From Paraburkholderia phenoliruptrix (GTDB lineage: Bacteria; Pseudomonadota; Gammaproteobacteria; Burkholderiales; Burkholderiaceae): a stretch of DNA of 64,000 nt. The DNA lies in the NCBI RefSeq assembly GCF_902859825.1, contig NZ_CADIKB010000002.1, positions 359,479 through 423,478 of the forward strand. The letters are read 5' to 3'. Positions 9,440 to 20,309 of this stretch are shown here, piece after piece. Position numbers and translations under genes: made by a program. A model generated the notes under the pieces. It searched no databases, had not been told where the DNA came from, and saw nothing but the letters and a program-made list of their open reading frames with translations. Numbering within the stretch: the first letter of the stretch is position 1; each line of letters starts with the position of its first letter.

Positions 9440-10549
9440 TCAGGCCGGCAAGGCGTCGAAGGCGGTGGCGAGGTGGTAAGGCGTGGTGGACGGCATGTCG
9501 GCGCGCGCCACGTCGCCGCTTGCAGTCTTGCATTCGAACCAGCCTTGCGGCCTCAGAAAGCGCTGCTGGAACAGTTCGATCTGCCGCGGCAAAACCGCGC
9601 GCACGGCGGATTCGTCGTGACTTGCGAGCGCGCGCAGATATTCTGTTTGCGCCCAGATGCGCTGAACCGGGTCCTTGATGTGTCCCGCTTCGTCGAGCGA
9701 CGCGCAAACGCCGCCCGTGTGCGGATCCACGCCGTGGCGTTGGGCAAAGTCGAACGCGCGCGAGAGGTTTTCCGCCAGCTTCGAGCCTTCGAACAGCCCG
9801 CCCGCCTGCTTCGCCAGCCAGAACCATTCGAATTGATGGCCGGGCTCGAAGCGATTGTCGGGCGTGCCGACCGGCAATTCGGCGATACAACCCGACGGCG
9901 CATGCACGAAGTGACGCGCGACCGCGCCGGCGAGACGCCGCAGCGCGGCCTCGAATGCGTTGTCGCGCGTGGCTTCGCGGGCGGCGAGCCACGCTTCCGT
10001 CAGATGCATCAACGGGTTCTGGATGGGCGCGGCAGTCACCGTCGCGAAGTCGGCGCTGAGCGCGGCGTTAAAGAGATCGTCGGTGGCGGCAAAGCGCGAC
10101 TGGATCAGGGCCGACGTGCGATGCACGATGTCGAGCGCGTCGCGATTACCGGTGCGCCGCCCGTATTCCGCACACGCGAAGACGACGAACGCGTGCGTGT
10201 ACAGGTCTTTCGTCGTGTCGAGCGGAGCGCCGTGCGGGTCCACGCTGTAGAACCAGCCGCCGTGCTCCGTGTCCTGAAAAATGTGCGTGAGCGAATGAAA
10301 CAGCGTCTGCGCGTGGGCTGCATCGCCGGCTTGCGAGAACACGAATAGTTGACGCGCGCACGCCATGGCCCGGTAGCGCTCGACGGGCGCCGGGCGATGG
10401 TCTTCCGCGCCGAGCGCCTCATAGGGCAAGCTGAGCGCGGCGTTGAAACCCGGCCCGCGCCACATGGGCAGGACGACGCCGTTGAAGTGATGGCGCAGCG
10501 CAGCGGCGAGCGCGACCGTTGCTGCGGCGTCAGAGTGGGTGCTGGGCAT
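9440..10549 (-). CDS. AGE-family sugar epimerase/isomerase
   Basis: A 369-residue (alpha/alpha)6-barrel protein of the N-acylglucosamine 2-epimerase / YihS / mannose isomerase family. Family signatures are DTEHGGWFYSVDPHG, DLYTHAFVVFACAEY, RFEPGHQFEWFWLA with the catalytic-type His, and RIWAQTEYLRA. The size is close to D-mannose isomerases. No sugar kinase, transporter or sialic-acid gene is adjacent, so the substrate (mannose/fructose, GlcNAc/ManNAc or other) stays open. Confidence 0.85.
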   Translation of the reverse strand: MPSTHSDAAATVALAAALRHHFNGVVLPMWRGPGFNAALSLPYEALGAEDHRPAPVERYRAMACARQLFVFSQAGDAAHAQTLFHSLTHIFQDTEHGGWFYSVDPHGAPLDTTKDLYTHAFVVFACAEYGRRTGNRDALDIVHRTSALIQSRFAATDDLFNAALSADFATVTAAPIQNPLMHLTEAWLAAREATRDNAFEAALRRLAGAVARHFVHAPSGCIAELPVGTPDNRFEPGHQFEWFWLAKQAGGLFEGSKLAENLSRAFDFAQRHGVDPHTGGVCASLDEAGHIKDPVQRIWAQTEYLRALASHDESAVRAVLPRQIELFQQRFLRPQGWFECKTASGDVARADMPSTTPYHLATAFDALPA

Positions 10550-10889
10550 AGTCAGATTTCAAACGTGGTGATTCAAAGTGCCCGTGAAAGCAGGCGGGCC
10601 GGGTTCTGGCGGCAGTGCGGCTCGGCATCGTATCCCACGCGGAATCGGCCTGAGTGCCAGCAGCACGCGGCCTAGCATAAAGCAAACGAATGCCGGCCGG
10701 CGCTCAAAAGCGGCGGGGAAAACGCTTCAAATAATTTCAACAGACCACGCGTCCGGCTAAAACCGAAAATCGCGCCCGAATGGCTTCGGCGGCGGGGGGC
10801 GCCATGCGACAATGCGGTCTCGAAAAATTCCAATGGCATTTGACGAGCGGTGCCGGCGCCCGCTCCCGGCGACCACCGCTTTCTTCTCT
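10550..10889. other. Divergent intergenic region, 340 bp
   Basis: This lies between the start codons of the AGE-family gene and the Ala-rich membrane protein. It must hold both promoters, but I see no strong -35/-10 pair or clear repeat. The frame of the downstream gene is open back to 10812, so its start could be 57-78 bp earlier than annotated. Confidence 0.5.
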
Positions 10890-12425
10890 ATGGCAGATTC
10901 CGCAGTATCCAAGCAGTCCCGGCCTGGGCGCGCCGCTTCGAAAAAGCGTCGCGAGGCCACCGTCTCTACCGAAACCGAAAAAAAGCTGGCGCGCGCGGCG
11001 CGCTCGGCACAACGTCTCGCGCAACTGAGCGACGTCTCACGCGACGACAGCACACTCGACCTGTTCCCTGACGATCCCACCCGCGCCACGCTGGAAGCGA
11101 TGAATATCGACATCCGCCAAGGCACGCTGCGCGGTTTCGAATTGCCCGATGTCGTGCTCGCGGCCGTGGGCGCGCTGGATGCGAGCGCGGAAGGCGCATC
11201 CCCGGACGCGAGAGCGGCGCGCCGCGCGCCGCGCGCCGCCACGGCCGAGGAGCCCGGCGCGACGCCCGCGCAACTGGGCGGATTGTTGGAGACGGGGCCG
11301 CCGGCGGCCGCCGGAGCGGATGCGTCACAGGCGTCGCTGATTGCCGATTCAGCTGCCGACGACAAAGCACCGGGTTCGCCGCTCACGCCTGCCATGGCGG
11401 CCGCGACGGTGGCGCGCAGCGTGACCGCACTGCGTCAGGCGGCGGAGCGGAGCACCGCGAGTGCGGATTCGGCGGCAACTGGTGTGTCGGGCGCCGACGG
11501 CAAGCGGTCGCAAGCGTTGGCTTCGAGCGAGGCAGAAGAATCGGCGACGGCGAGCCGCGTGGATGCGCCGGAGGCATCGGCGAGGGACGCGCGCAGCGCA
11601 TTGGCCGCGCCCGGCGCTGAGCCCACGTTGCCGGGCGGGGCGGCTTCCTCCGCAGCGGCGGATGCACGCGCTGGCCGGAAGGGGGCACCGGCAAACCTGC
11701 GCGGATCGGGAGAAGTCGCGCGACCGTCCACGGGCGAAGCGGCGGCGCAGATGCCGACGTCTGAGACGGTGGACGCGGCGGGGCGAGCGGTGAGTGCATC
11801 GGCGGGCGAAATCCCGGCCTTGACGGCTGACGCGGCAGTGCCGCCGGCACGGCTATCCGCGAGCGCCTCAGCCGGCCAAACGTCGCCATCCGCGACGGCG
11901 GGCCCAGCAGGACAAGTTGTGAAGCCGTCCGCGAGTGCCGCGGCGGCCGAGACGTTGTCGTCCACCACGGCGCCCACAGCGCCGGAACTCGACCGCGCGC
12001 GTGCGACGGCCTTCGCGGACACCGTCGACGCGTTGTACGGCGTCATCGCCGACCAGCGTCGCGCCGCCAGCGACCATTCGCGCCGCATGAAATGGATGCT
12101 GTCGATCGTGGTCGGCGCACTGCTGATGACGGTCGCCATCGGCATCACGCAAACGCTGCTGCTCATGCGCCTCACGCGTGAGACCACAGCGCAGCAGCAT
12201 CGTATGCAAGACATGATGCAAAACCAGCAGGCCGCGATGGCCAGTCTGCTCGACACCCAAATGGCGGTGGCCAATGCCGCCGCGGCCAGGGCCGCCGCGC
12301 CGGAGAGCGCTCCGGCCCCAACCAACCCGCAGCAAGCGGCTGCGGCGCCGGCATCTGCGAACGGCAAGCGCGCCGTCCGGGCGCAGCACAGTCATAAGCC
12401 GAAGACGGCCAACGCGCGCCAATAA
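10890..12425 (+). CDS. Ala/Ser-rich single-span membrane protein of unknown function
   Basis: A 511-residue protein that I do not recognise. The first ~100 residues are charged and contain TEKKLARAARSAQRLAQL and DLFPDDPTRATLEAMN. About 300 residues of low-complexity Ala/Ser/Gly/Pro sequence follow. A single membrane helix (MLSIVVGALLMTVAIGITQ, about residues 405-425) comes next, then a Gln/Met-rich coiled stretch and a basic C-terminus. The frame is unbroken over 1.5 kb and ends cleanly. The start is uncertain: ATGs at 10812, 10833 and 10890 are all in frame and none has a good ribosome-binding site. I took the one beginning MADSAVSK. Confidence 0.6.
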   Translation: MADSAVSKQSRPGRAASKKRREATVSTETEKKLARAARSAQRLAQLSDVSRDDSTLDLFPDDPTRATLEAMNIDIRQGTLRGFELPDVVLAAVGALDASAEGASPDARAARRAPRAATAEEPGATPAQLGGLLETGPPAAAGADASQASLIADSAADDKAPGSPLTPAMAAATVARSVTALRQAAERSTASADSAATGVSGADGKRSQALASSEAEESATASRVDAPEASARDARSALAAPGAEPTLPGGAASSAAADARAGRKGAPANLRGSGEVARPSTGEAAAQMPTSETVDAAGRAVSASAGEIPALTADAAVPPARLSASASAGQTSPSATAGPAGQVVKPSASAAAAETLSSTTAPTAPELDRARATAFADTVDALYGVIADQRRAASDHSRRMKWMLSIVVGALLMTVAIGITQTLLLMRLTRETTAQQHRMQDMMQNQQAAMASLLDTQMAVANAAAARAAAPESAPAPTNPQQAAAAPASANGKRAVRAQHSHKPKTANARQ

Positions 12426-12806
12426 TCCGTTGGCAAAAACGCGTCGCTAAAACCTGCTCGCGCCGGCGCGACGCGGGCGCCACTCTCCGCCGGCCTGATC
12501 GTGTCGGTCATCAGCGCGCCGCTGGCGGCCACGGACCCTTCGGCGCAAGGCGCCGCCGCCACAGCGGCGCGGCTCCGGCCGCAAATCCCCGTCGACGACG
12601 CTCCAATCAGCCTAGGTGATCGCCCAAGTCTGGCGGTGCCAAAAAAAGGGACGTTGTCATGTTGCAACGCAATATCGCCGCTCATGGCTGTGCAACGAGG
12701 CGTCACGCAGTTAATGTTGCATTGCACTGGCATTTGCCTAGGGAAAACCCTATAATGTTTCTTAAGGGAAAACCCTAGCAATTGCAGCAACCAACCGGGA
12801 GTCGCC
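12426..12806. other. Intergenic region, 381 bp, with promoter of the 52-residue protein
   Basis: The first 300 bp hold an open frame from 12501 with no ribosome-binding site and no family resemblance, which I do not call a gene. The last 70 bp are AT-richer and carry a promoter flanked by two identical inverted repeats (separate entry). Confidence 0.5.
12740..12776 (+). promoter_or_regulatory. Promoter with twin AGGGAAAACCCT operators
   Basis: Two identical copies of AGGGAAAACCCT, each a 4-bp hairpin arm pair around AAAA, lie at 12740-12751 and 12765-12776, exactly 25 bp apart. A consensus -10 box TATAAT (12751-12756) starts on the last base of the first copy. A TGGCAT 17 bp upstream could serve as a weak -35. 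Transcription would begin inside or just after the second copy, which fits control by a dimeric repressor or activator. The regulator is unknown. Confidence 0.6.
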
Positions 12807-12965
12807 ATGAGCTTCATCTTTGCATTGTTCCAAAAGGTCAGCGACCTCTTTGCGTCGCCCCACTTGCCGCTGGACACAGACTATTCGTACGCGGCGCGTG
12901 CGCGCGAAGCCGAGCGTCAGCGCAAGGCGCAAGCTACGCTTTTCGGCATCAAGCTGACGGACTAA
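12807..12965 (+). CDS. Small hypothetical protein, 52 residues
   Basis: The ATG at 12807 opens a 52-codon frame ending TAA at 12963-12965. It begins MSFIFALFQKVSDLF, an amphipathic or membrane-associating helix, and ends in a basic stretch ARAREAERQRKAQ followed by LFGIKLTD. CGGGAG lies 6 bases before the start. It sits 30 bp behind a well-formed promoter and is followed by a rho-independent terminator, so it looks like an independent monocistronic gene. I do not recognise the family. The layout (hydrophobic N-terminal helix, charged C-terminus) resembles several small proteins common in Burkholderiales. Confidence 0.7.
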   Translation: MSFIFALFQKVSDLFASPHLPLDTDYSYAARAREAERQRKAQATLFGIKLTD

Positions 12966-13389
12966 TAACACGCCGTTCTGCCCGCTCGCGACCATCGAGG
13001 CGGGCGCGCGCGCCGGTGCGCGCGTGTCATTCGAGCCACTGCACGTCAAAGCGCGCAGTGGCTTTTGTTCGTCTGGCGCTTGCGTCGATCTCGGGCCAGC
13101 TGCCTGTCGGCAATATTTCGCCGCCGAAATGGATGTAACGGCGGCTGACATCGTCTCATCGCGCCACATCCGCATTTCACCCCGCAACCCTTGACGCACG
13201 GGCGTTTCACGCGCCGAGGCGGCCGCCTCATCTGTCCCTTTGAGTGAAATCTGCGCTTACAAGTGCTCACGTCTTCATGCTGCCTGCGTCGCTAAAGTGG
13301 GTTTCAAGCGCACGGCGCCGTGCGCGAGCTGACGGTTTCGGCTCAGCAACGCGGCGCCGGCTCGATTCGAACATTGACGGGAGAGCACC
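12966..13389. other. Intergenic region, 424 bp
   Basis: It contains the terminator of the 52-residue gene (13034-13066) and, at its right end, the ribosome-binding site of the next gene (GGGAGA before 13390). I find no convincing gene or promoter in between. Confidence 0.5.
13034..13066 (+). terminator. Rho-independent terminator
   Basis: A 9-bp stem AGCCACTGC / GCAGTGGCT (13034-13042 and 13055-13063) with a 12-base loop is followed by TTT. It lies 69 bp after the stop of the 52-residue gene. Confidence 0.75.
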
Positions 13390-13695
13390 ATGAAAACGTT
13401 CAACAAGACCTCGCGAACTATCATTGCGGCCGTGCTGGCCGGCGGCACCATGCTGGCGGCGGGCGGCGCGTCCGCACAGGAGCGCATCGTCGTCGACCAC
13501 GGCCCGGGGCCGGTGGTGTACGGCGAGCCGCATAGGGTGCCGGTGGGGGTGTCGATCAACATCGGCTGGCATGGCGATCGTTATTACGACGGCCACCGCT
13601 ACTGGGATCATGACGAATGGATGCGCCATCATCCGCATGACTACGACCCGCGTCACCATGGCCGCGACGAGCATCGTCCGCCGCCGCGTTACTGA
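13390..13695 (+). CDS. Small secreted His/Tyr-rich protein
   Basis: A 101-residue protein with a clear Sec signal peptide (basic MKTFNKTSR, hydrophobic TIIAAVLAGGTMLAAGG, cleavage after ASA or ASAQ near residue 30). The mature part is short and very rich in His, Asp, Tyr and Arg, for example YYDGHRYWDHDEWMRHHPHD. It has no recognised domain. His/Asp clusters could bind metal ions, but that is inference. GGGAGA lies about 6 bases before the ATG. It is monocistronic, with a hairpin after it. Confidence 0.8.
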   Translation: MKTFNKTSRTIIAAVLAGGTMLAAGGASAQERIVVDHGPGPVVYGEPHRVPVGVSINIGWHGDRYYDGHRYWDHDEWMRHHPHDYDPRHHGRDEHRPPPRY

Positions 13696-13742
13696 TCGGC
13701 ACCTTGACCCCCGCGCCGCTTTACGCGGTGCGAATCCAGCAG

Positions 13743-13773
13743 AGCCGGCTTTTCCGCCAGGAAGGCCGGCTTT
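13743..13773 (+). terminator. Probable rho-independent terminator
   Basis: AGCCGGC (13743-13749) pairs with GCCGGCT (13765-13771) around a 15-base loop, followed by a short T run. It is placed 48 bp after the His-rich secreted protein. Confidence 0.6.
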
Positions 13774-13847
13774 GTTGCGTTCGGCATAGCGCTTGCGCGT
13801 GCTGCGCTATGCTTTGACGCTTTCATGATGTCAGCGAGGGAAACGGC

Positions 13848-14771
13848 GTGAGCAAGGCAGCGAAGGCAGTGATAGGCGTGGTGGGCACCGGGCTGATGGG
13901 CGTCGGCATTGCGACGCAAAGCGCGCTGCATGGATACCGGACGGTAGTCCATGACGTCGACCCGGCGCGCCTCGCGAGCGTCGCGCCGAAAGCGGAAGCG
14001 GTGCTGGACGAATTGATCGACGCCGGCCGGATCCACCCCGAGGCGAAGCAGGCAGCGCTCGCGCGCATCGAGACGCACACTGAACTGGACGTGATGCGCT
14101 CGGCGGATTTCGTCATCGAAGCGATTCCCGAGGTGCTGGAGCTGAAACATCGCCTGTACGAAAAGCTGACGGCGCTGCTCGCGGACCACGCCATTCTCGC
14201 CAGCAATACGAGCGGCTTTCCGCCGGATCAGCTGGTGGCGCCGCTGCGTGCGAAGGAGCGCTTCGTCATCGCGCATTTCTGGAATCCGCCTCACATGATT
14301 CCGCTTGTGGAAGTGGTGCCGGGCAGCGCGACCGCGCCCGACGTCACCGCAAAGACCGCGGATTTGATGAGCGCGATCGGCATGGAGCCGGTGGTTCTGG
14401 CGAAGGCGATTCCCGGATTTGTCGGCAACCGTCTGCAATTTGCGGTATTGCGCGAGGCGTTGAACATCGTGCGCTCCGGCGCGGCGACGCCGGATGTGGT
14501 CGACCGAGTCATGAAGGCGTCGCTCGGGCGCCGCTGGGGAATCGTCGGTCCGCTCGAAGCGGCGGACATGGGCGGCCTCGACACCTTCCTCGATATTTCG
14601 ACGCACCTCATGCCGGAGCTCGCAAAAGACGAAGACGTGCTCGATCTGCTGCGCGAGCAGGTCGACGCGGGGCGTGTCGGTCTGCGCAGCGGCGCGGGAT
14701 TCTATGAGTGGGACGAGGCGCATCTCGCGCAAGTGAGGGAGGGGCGCAAGCGGGTGATTGCGCGGAGATAG
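13848..14771 (+). CDS. 3-hydroxyacyl-CoA dehydrogenase-family protein
   Basis: A 307-residue NAD-dependent dehydrogenase of the 3-hydroxyacyl-CoA / L-gulonate / carnitine dehydrogenase family. It has the Rossmann motif VGTGLMGVGIA and the FVIEAIPE segment. The catalytic-His region is AHFWNPPHMIPLVEVV, followed by IPGFVGNRLQFA and the helical C-terminal dimerisation domain. The start codon is GTG at 13848, with GAGGG 7 bases upstream. The single-domain length and the absence of fatty-acid genes nearby leave the substrate open; the family is certain. Confidence 0.85.
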   Translation: MSKAAKAVIGVVGTGLMGVGIATQSALHGYRTVVHDVDPARLASVAPKAEAVLDELIDAGRIHPEAKQAALARIETHTELDVMRSADFVIEAIPEVLELKHRLYEKLTALLADHAILASNTSGFPPDQLVAPLRAKERFVIAHFWNPPHMIPLVEVVPGSATAPDVTAKTADLMSAIGMEPVVLAKAIPGFVGNRLQFAVLREALNIVRSGAATPDVVDRVMKASLGRRWGIVGPLEAADMGGLDTFLDISTHLMPELAKDEDVLDLLREQVDAGRVGLRSGAGFYEWDEAHLAQVREGRKRVIARR

Positions 14772-14834
14772 CCCCCAACGCCCCGCAAGACTCTGCGGTA
14801 TAACTACCCGTCATCCACTCCATGCCTCATCGCA

Positions 14835-15446
14835 ATGCCCCATTACTTCTACGACCCGCTTGCGGGCCACGGCCTGCCGCACGATCCGTTTAAAGCGATC
14901 GTCGCTCCGCGTCTGATCGGTTGGATCTCCTCGCGCGATACGGAAGGCACATTGAACCTCGCGCCTTACAGCTTCTTCGGCGCGTTCGCGAGCTTTCCGC
15001 CCATCATCGGCTTTTGCAGCGAGGGGCGCAAAGACAGCGTCTCCAACATCGAAGCCACCGGCGAGTTCGTCTGGAATCTGGCGACGAAGCCGCTTGCCGA
15101 GCAGATGAACCGCTCGTCAGCGCCGGTTGCGCCGCATGTCGACGAATTCGCGCTCGCGGGGCTCACCCCGGCGCCGGGGCGCAACGTGCAGGTGCCGCAC
15201 GTCGCCGAAGCGCCGGCCGCGCTCGAATGCAAGCTGCTGCAGGTGGTGCGGCTGCATGATCTGAACGGCAAGCCGATGGACAACTATCTGTCGCTCGGAC
15301 AGGTCGTCGGCGTGCATATCAACGAGGCTTACCTGAAAGACGGCCTGTTCGACACTCACGCCGCGCAGCCGATCATGCGCGCCGGTTATCGCGCGGATTA
15401 CGCGGAAATCGGCGATATGTTCCAGATGTTCCGCCCGACAGCCTAG
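14835..15446 (+). CDS. Flavin reductase-like (FMN-binding split barrel) protein
   Basis: A 203-residue protein of the flavin reductase-like family. It has PRLIGWISSRD near the N-terminus, NLAPYSFFGAFASFPPIIGF (flavin-binding loop) and TGEFVWNLAT. Members bind FMN and act as flavin reductases or small oxidoreductases. It lies 63 bp after the dehydrogenase gene on the same strand and may be co-transcribed, but no shared pathway is evident. Confidence 0.85.
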   Translation: MPHYFYDPLAGHGLPHDPFKAIVAPRLIGWISSRDTEGTLNLAPYSFFGAFASFPPIIGFCSEGRKDSVSNIEATGEFVWNLATKPLAEQMNRSSAPVAPHVDEFALAGLTPAPGRNVQVPHVAEAPAALECKLLQVVRLHDLNGKPMDNYLSLGQVVGVHINEAYLKDGLFDTHAAQPIMRAGYRADYAEIGDMFQMFRPTA

Positions 15447-15561
15447 GGCCGGCGCCGCTGCAGAGACAGGACGCGGCGAGGCGGCTAAATCATGCGCCGG
15501 TCGCGCCCGCGAAAGCGCACGGCAGAGCCACAGCAGAACCGCGGCACGACCAGCGCGCCCC

Positions 15562-17535
15562 TTAACCCCGCGCGCTTTCCAGCTTGAACACGCTGACCAC
15601 TTGCGCAAGACGCGCGGCGTGGTCGCGCAGTTCGGCGGCCGCCTCTTCCGCTTCGCCGACGATCGTCGCGTTTTGCTGCGTCGCTTCGCCGATTTGCGTG
15701 ACGGCAAGATTGACCTGCTCGATGCCGCCCGACTGCTCGCGCGACGCGACGCTGATCTCGCCCATGATCGCGCGCACCTGGCCGACCTGCTGAACGATGC
15801 CCTGCATGGTCGTGCTGGCCTGCTCGGCGATCTGGAAGCCGCTTTGCACCGTCGCCGTCGATTCGGCGATGAGCCCTTCGATCTCCTTGACGGAAGCGGC
15901 GCTGCGCTGCGCGAGCGCGCGCACTTCCGAGGCGACCACCGCGAAGCCCTTGCCGTGCTCGCCTGCGCGGGCCGCCTCGACCGCCGCGTTGAGCGCAAGA
16001 ATGTTGGTCTGGAACGCAATGCCCTCGATCACGCCCGTGATCTCCGCGATCTTCTGCGACGAGCGGCTGATGTCGCCCATCGTCGACACCACGCGTTCCA
16101 CGGCGCGGCCGCCTTCGAGCGCCGCGTCGGCCGCGCGCGTGACGAGCGTGTTTGCCTGCGACGCGTGATCGGCATTCTGCTGCACCGTCGACGTGATCTG
16201 CTCCATGCTCGCCGCGGTTTCTTCCAGGCTGCTTGCCTGCGTCGCAATGCGCGAGGCGATGTTACCGCTGCCGGTCGCGATCTTTTCCGTGCCCTCCGAC
16301 ATATCCGTCGACGCGCTGCGCACCTGCGACACAATGCGCGCCAGACCTTCGCCGATGCCGTCGATCGAGCGCATCAGGCGGCCGATCTCGTCGTCGCGCC
16401 GGCTCGCGCTTTGGGCGACGCGCACGCTGAGGTCGCCCGAGGCGAAGCGCTCGGAGGCCTTGACCGCCTCGTCGAGCGGCTGGCTGACGAGGCGCCGCAC
16501 CGCAAACAGGAACACGGCCGCGAACACGCCGACCAGCACGAAGCCTGCGATCAGGAAGTGATTGCGGGTCGCGTTGACCTGGGCCATCACTTCGTCGCGC
16601 GGCGCGACGCCTGCCACGAGCCATTGCCATTCCGGCACCGTGATAAACGACACGAACTTGTCGCGCGCGCCTTGTTCGCCGAGCGTGGCGTCGGCGGAAC
16701 GGTACTCGAGCCGGCCTTCCTTCATGTCGAGCATGCGCTGATACGGCGCGTTCGCGTTGTCCGCGGCCTGGCCGGCGGCGGCCGGATGCACGATCAGCTT
16801 GCCGCGATCTGCGCCTTTCGACGCGTTCATCACAAAGTAATAGCCGCTCTCGCCGATCTTCAGCTTACGGATGCCGTCTTCGACTTGCTGGATTTCCGGG
16901 TCGACGTTCACGCCCACGAAGAGCGCGCCGATCACCCGGCCGCTCGCATCCGTCACCGGACGGTATTGCGTGATCCAGCGTTTGCCGAAAAGCGCCGCCA
17001 GTCCCGTGTAAGTCTTGTTGGCGATGAGGAGCGCATAGGCCGGCCCGTTGCGGTCGAGCAGCGTGCCGATTGCGCGCGAGCCGTCCTGTTTTTTGAGCGA
17101 AGTCGTGACGCGCACGAAGTCGTCGCCGGTGCGCGCGAAAATCGTCGCCACGGCGCCGCTGCGTTCGAGAAACTGGTCGGGAATACTGAAATCCATGTTC
17201 AGTACTTTGTCGCCGGCTTTGAACACGGGCGTGGCCACCCCGTTCACGTCGATTTTCTGCGTTTCGTCGAGCGTGTAGGTGGTCGGCAGAAAGCTCGCGA
17301 ACAGCGACGTCGAGCGGTCAACTTCGGCGGACAGTGCCTTGTCGAACAACGTGATCATGGCAGCGATGGAGCGGTCTTTTTCGGCGATGCACTCGAATAC
17401 CTGGTCGCTGACCTGCTTGCCGGCGCTGCGTGTCAGCGCCCACGTGAAGGAGGCGAAAATCAACGCCACCAGCACGCATGAAAGTACGGCGAGCCGCGCG
17501 CCGACGCTGGCACGGCGCAAAGAGAGAAATTCCAT
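15562..17535 (-). CDS. Methyl-accepting chemotaxis protein with double-Cache sensor
   Basis: A 657-residue chemoreceptor. TM1 is at about 13-35, followed by a ~290-residue periplasmic Cache_3-Cache_2 region ([27 protein letters not shown] and [23 protein letters not shown] are typical). TM2 is at about 325-349, then HAMP, and the signalling domain with the hairpin tip [19 protein letters not shown] and [17 protein letters not shown]. No C-terminal CheR pentapeptide is seen. Such sensors bind small organic acids or amino acids; the ligand is not deducible. It faces the flavin-reductase gene convergently and has no chemotaxis neighbours. Confidence 0.93.
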   Translation of the reverse strand: MEFLSLRRASVGARLAVLSCVLVALIFASFTWALTRSAGKQVSDQVFECIAEKDRSIAAMITLFDKALSAEVDRSTSLFASFLPTTYTLDETQKIDVNGVATPVFKAGDKVLNMDFSIPDQFLERSGAVATIFARTGDDFVRVTTSLKKQDGSRAIGTLLDRNGPAYALLIANKTYTGLAALFGKRWITQYRPVTDASGRVIGALFVGVNVDPEIQQVEDGIRKLKIGESGYYFVMNASKGADRGKLIVHPAAAGQAADNANAPYQRMLDMKEGRLEYRSADATLGEQGARDKFVSFITVPEWQWLVAGVAPRDEVMAQVNATRNHFLIAGFVLVGVFAAVFLFAVRRLVSQPLDEAVKASERFASGDLSVRVAQSASRRDDEIGRLMRSIDGIGEGLARIVSQVRSASTDMSEGTEKIATGSGNIASRIATQASSLEETAASMEQITSTVQQNADHASQANTLVTRAADAALEGGRAVERVVSTMGDISRSSQKIAEITGVIEGIAFQTNILALNAAVEAARAGEHGKGFAVVASEVRALAQRSAASVKEIEGLIAESTATVQSGFQIAEQASTTMQGIVQQVGQVRAIMGEISVASREQSGGIEQVNLAVTQIGEATQQNATIVGEAEEAAAELRDHAARLAQVVSVFKLESARG

Positions 17536-17707
17536 GGGCGTGTGCGGAGTAAGAGGGACGAGCGATGCCGGACGGGCGCACAGGCACCCTCCGGCATCGT
17601 GTCTTGTTTACGGCCGCAGCCACGCTTCCTTTAGAAAATTGGAAGCATTTCGTAATCATGGCGCATCCGCGGAGCGCGTCTTTGCACCTGCACAGTGCGC
17701 CCGGCGC

Positions 17708-20032
<2,325 letters not shown>

Positions 20033-20076
20033 GATCTTCGAGGCTCGTGGCGGCATAGGGCCGCGTGATGAAGCCC

Positions 20077-20107
20077 AGTATCGACCTTCCCATGATGGGA
20101 AGGTCAA
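20077..20107 (-). promoter_or_regulatory. CueR/MerR-type copper-responsive promoter of copA
   Basis: Read on the minus strand, TTGACC (-35, complement of 20102-20107) is separated by 19 bp from GATACT (-10, complement of 20077-20082). The spacer is filled by the palindrome ACCTTCC-N7-GGAAGGT (20084-20104). The over-long spacer and this palindrome are the hallmark of promoters activated by MerR-family copper sensors (CueR/HmrR). No cueR gene lies within the window, so the activator must be encoded elsewhere. Confidence 0.9.
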
Positions 20108-20309
20108 GAACCTGCTCGCGACGCGCCGGGCTTTGCAGCAACACGCTATTCGCGCCTTTGCGCTTGCCTGGCGGGCGCGGATACGATACAACGCGATGTT
20201 GTCGCCGAAGCGACGCGGACTGGCTGCGCAGGGTTTGGGAGACCGCGCGAGCACTGGTGCGCTCTCGCCGGCGCCTTTCTTTGGACCGCACGTTCCGCCC
20301 CCTGAACGA

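Noticed and set aside
12501..12755. An 84-codon plus-strand frame
   Set aside because: It has no ribosome-binding site, no domain and runs through the promoter with the twin repeats.
15601..17481. A 626-codon open frame antisense to the double-Cache chemoreceptor
   Set aside because: Arg/Ala-rich translation with no family pattern; the minus-strand chemoreceptor is unmistakable.
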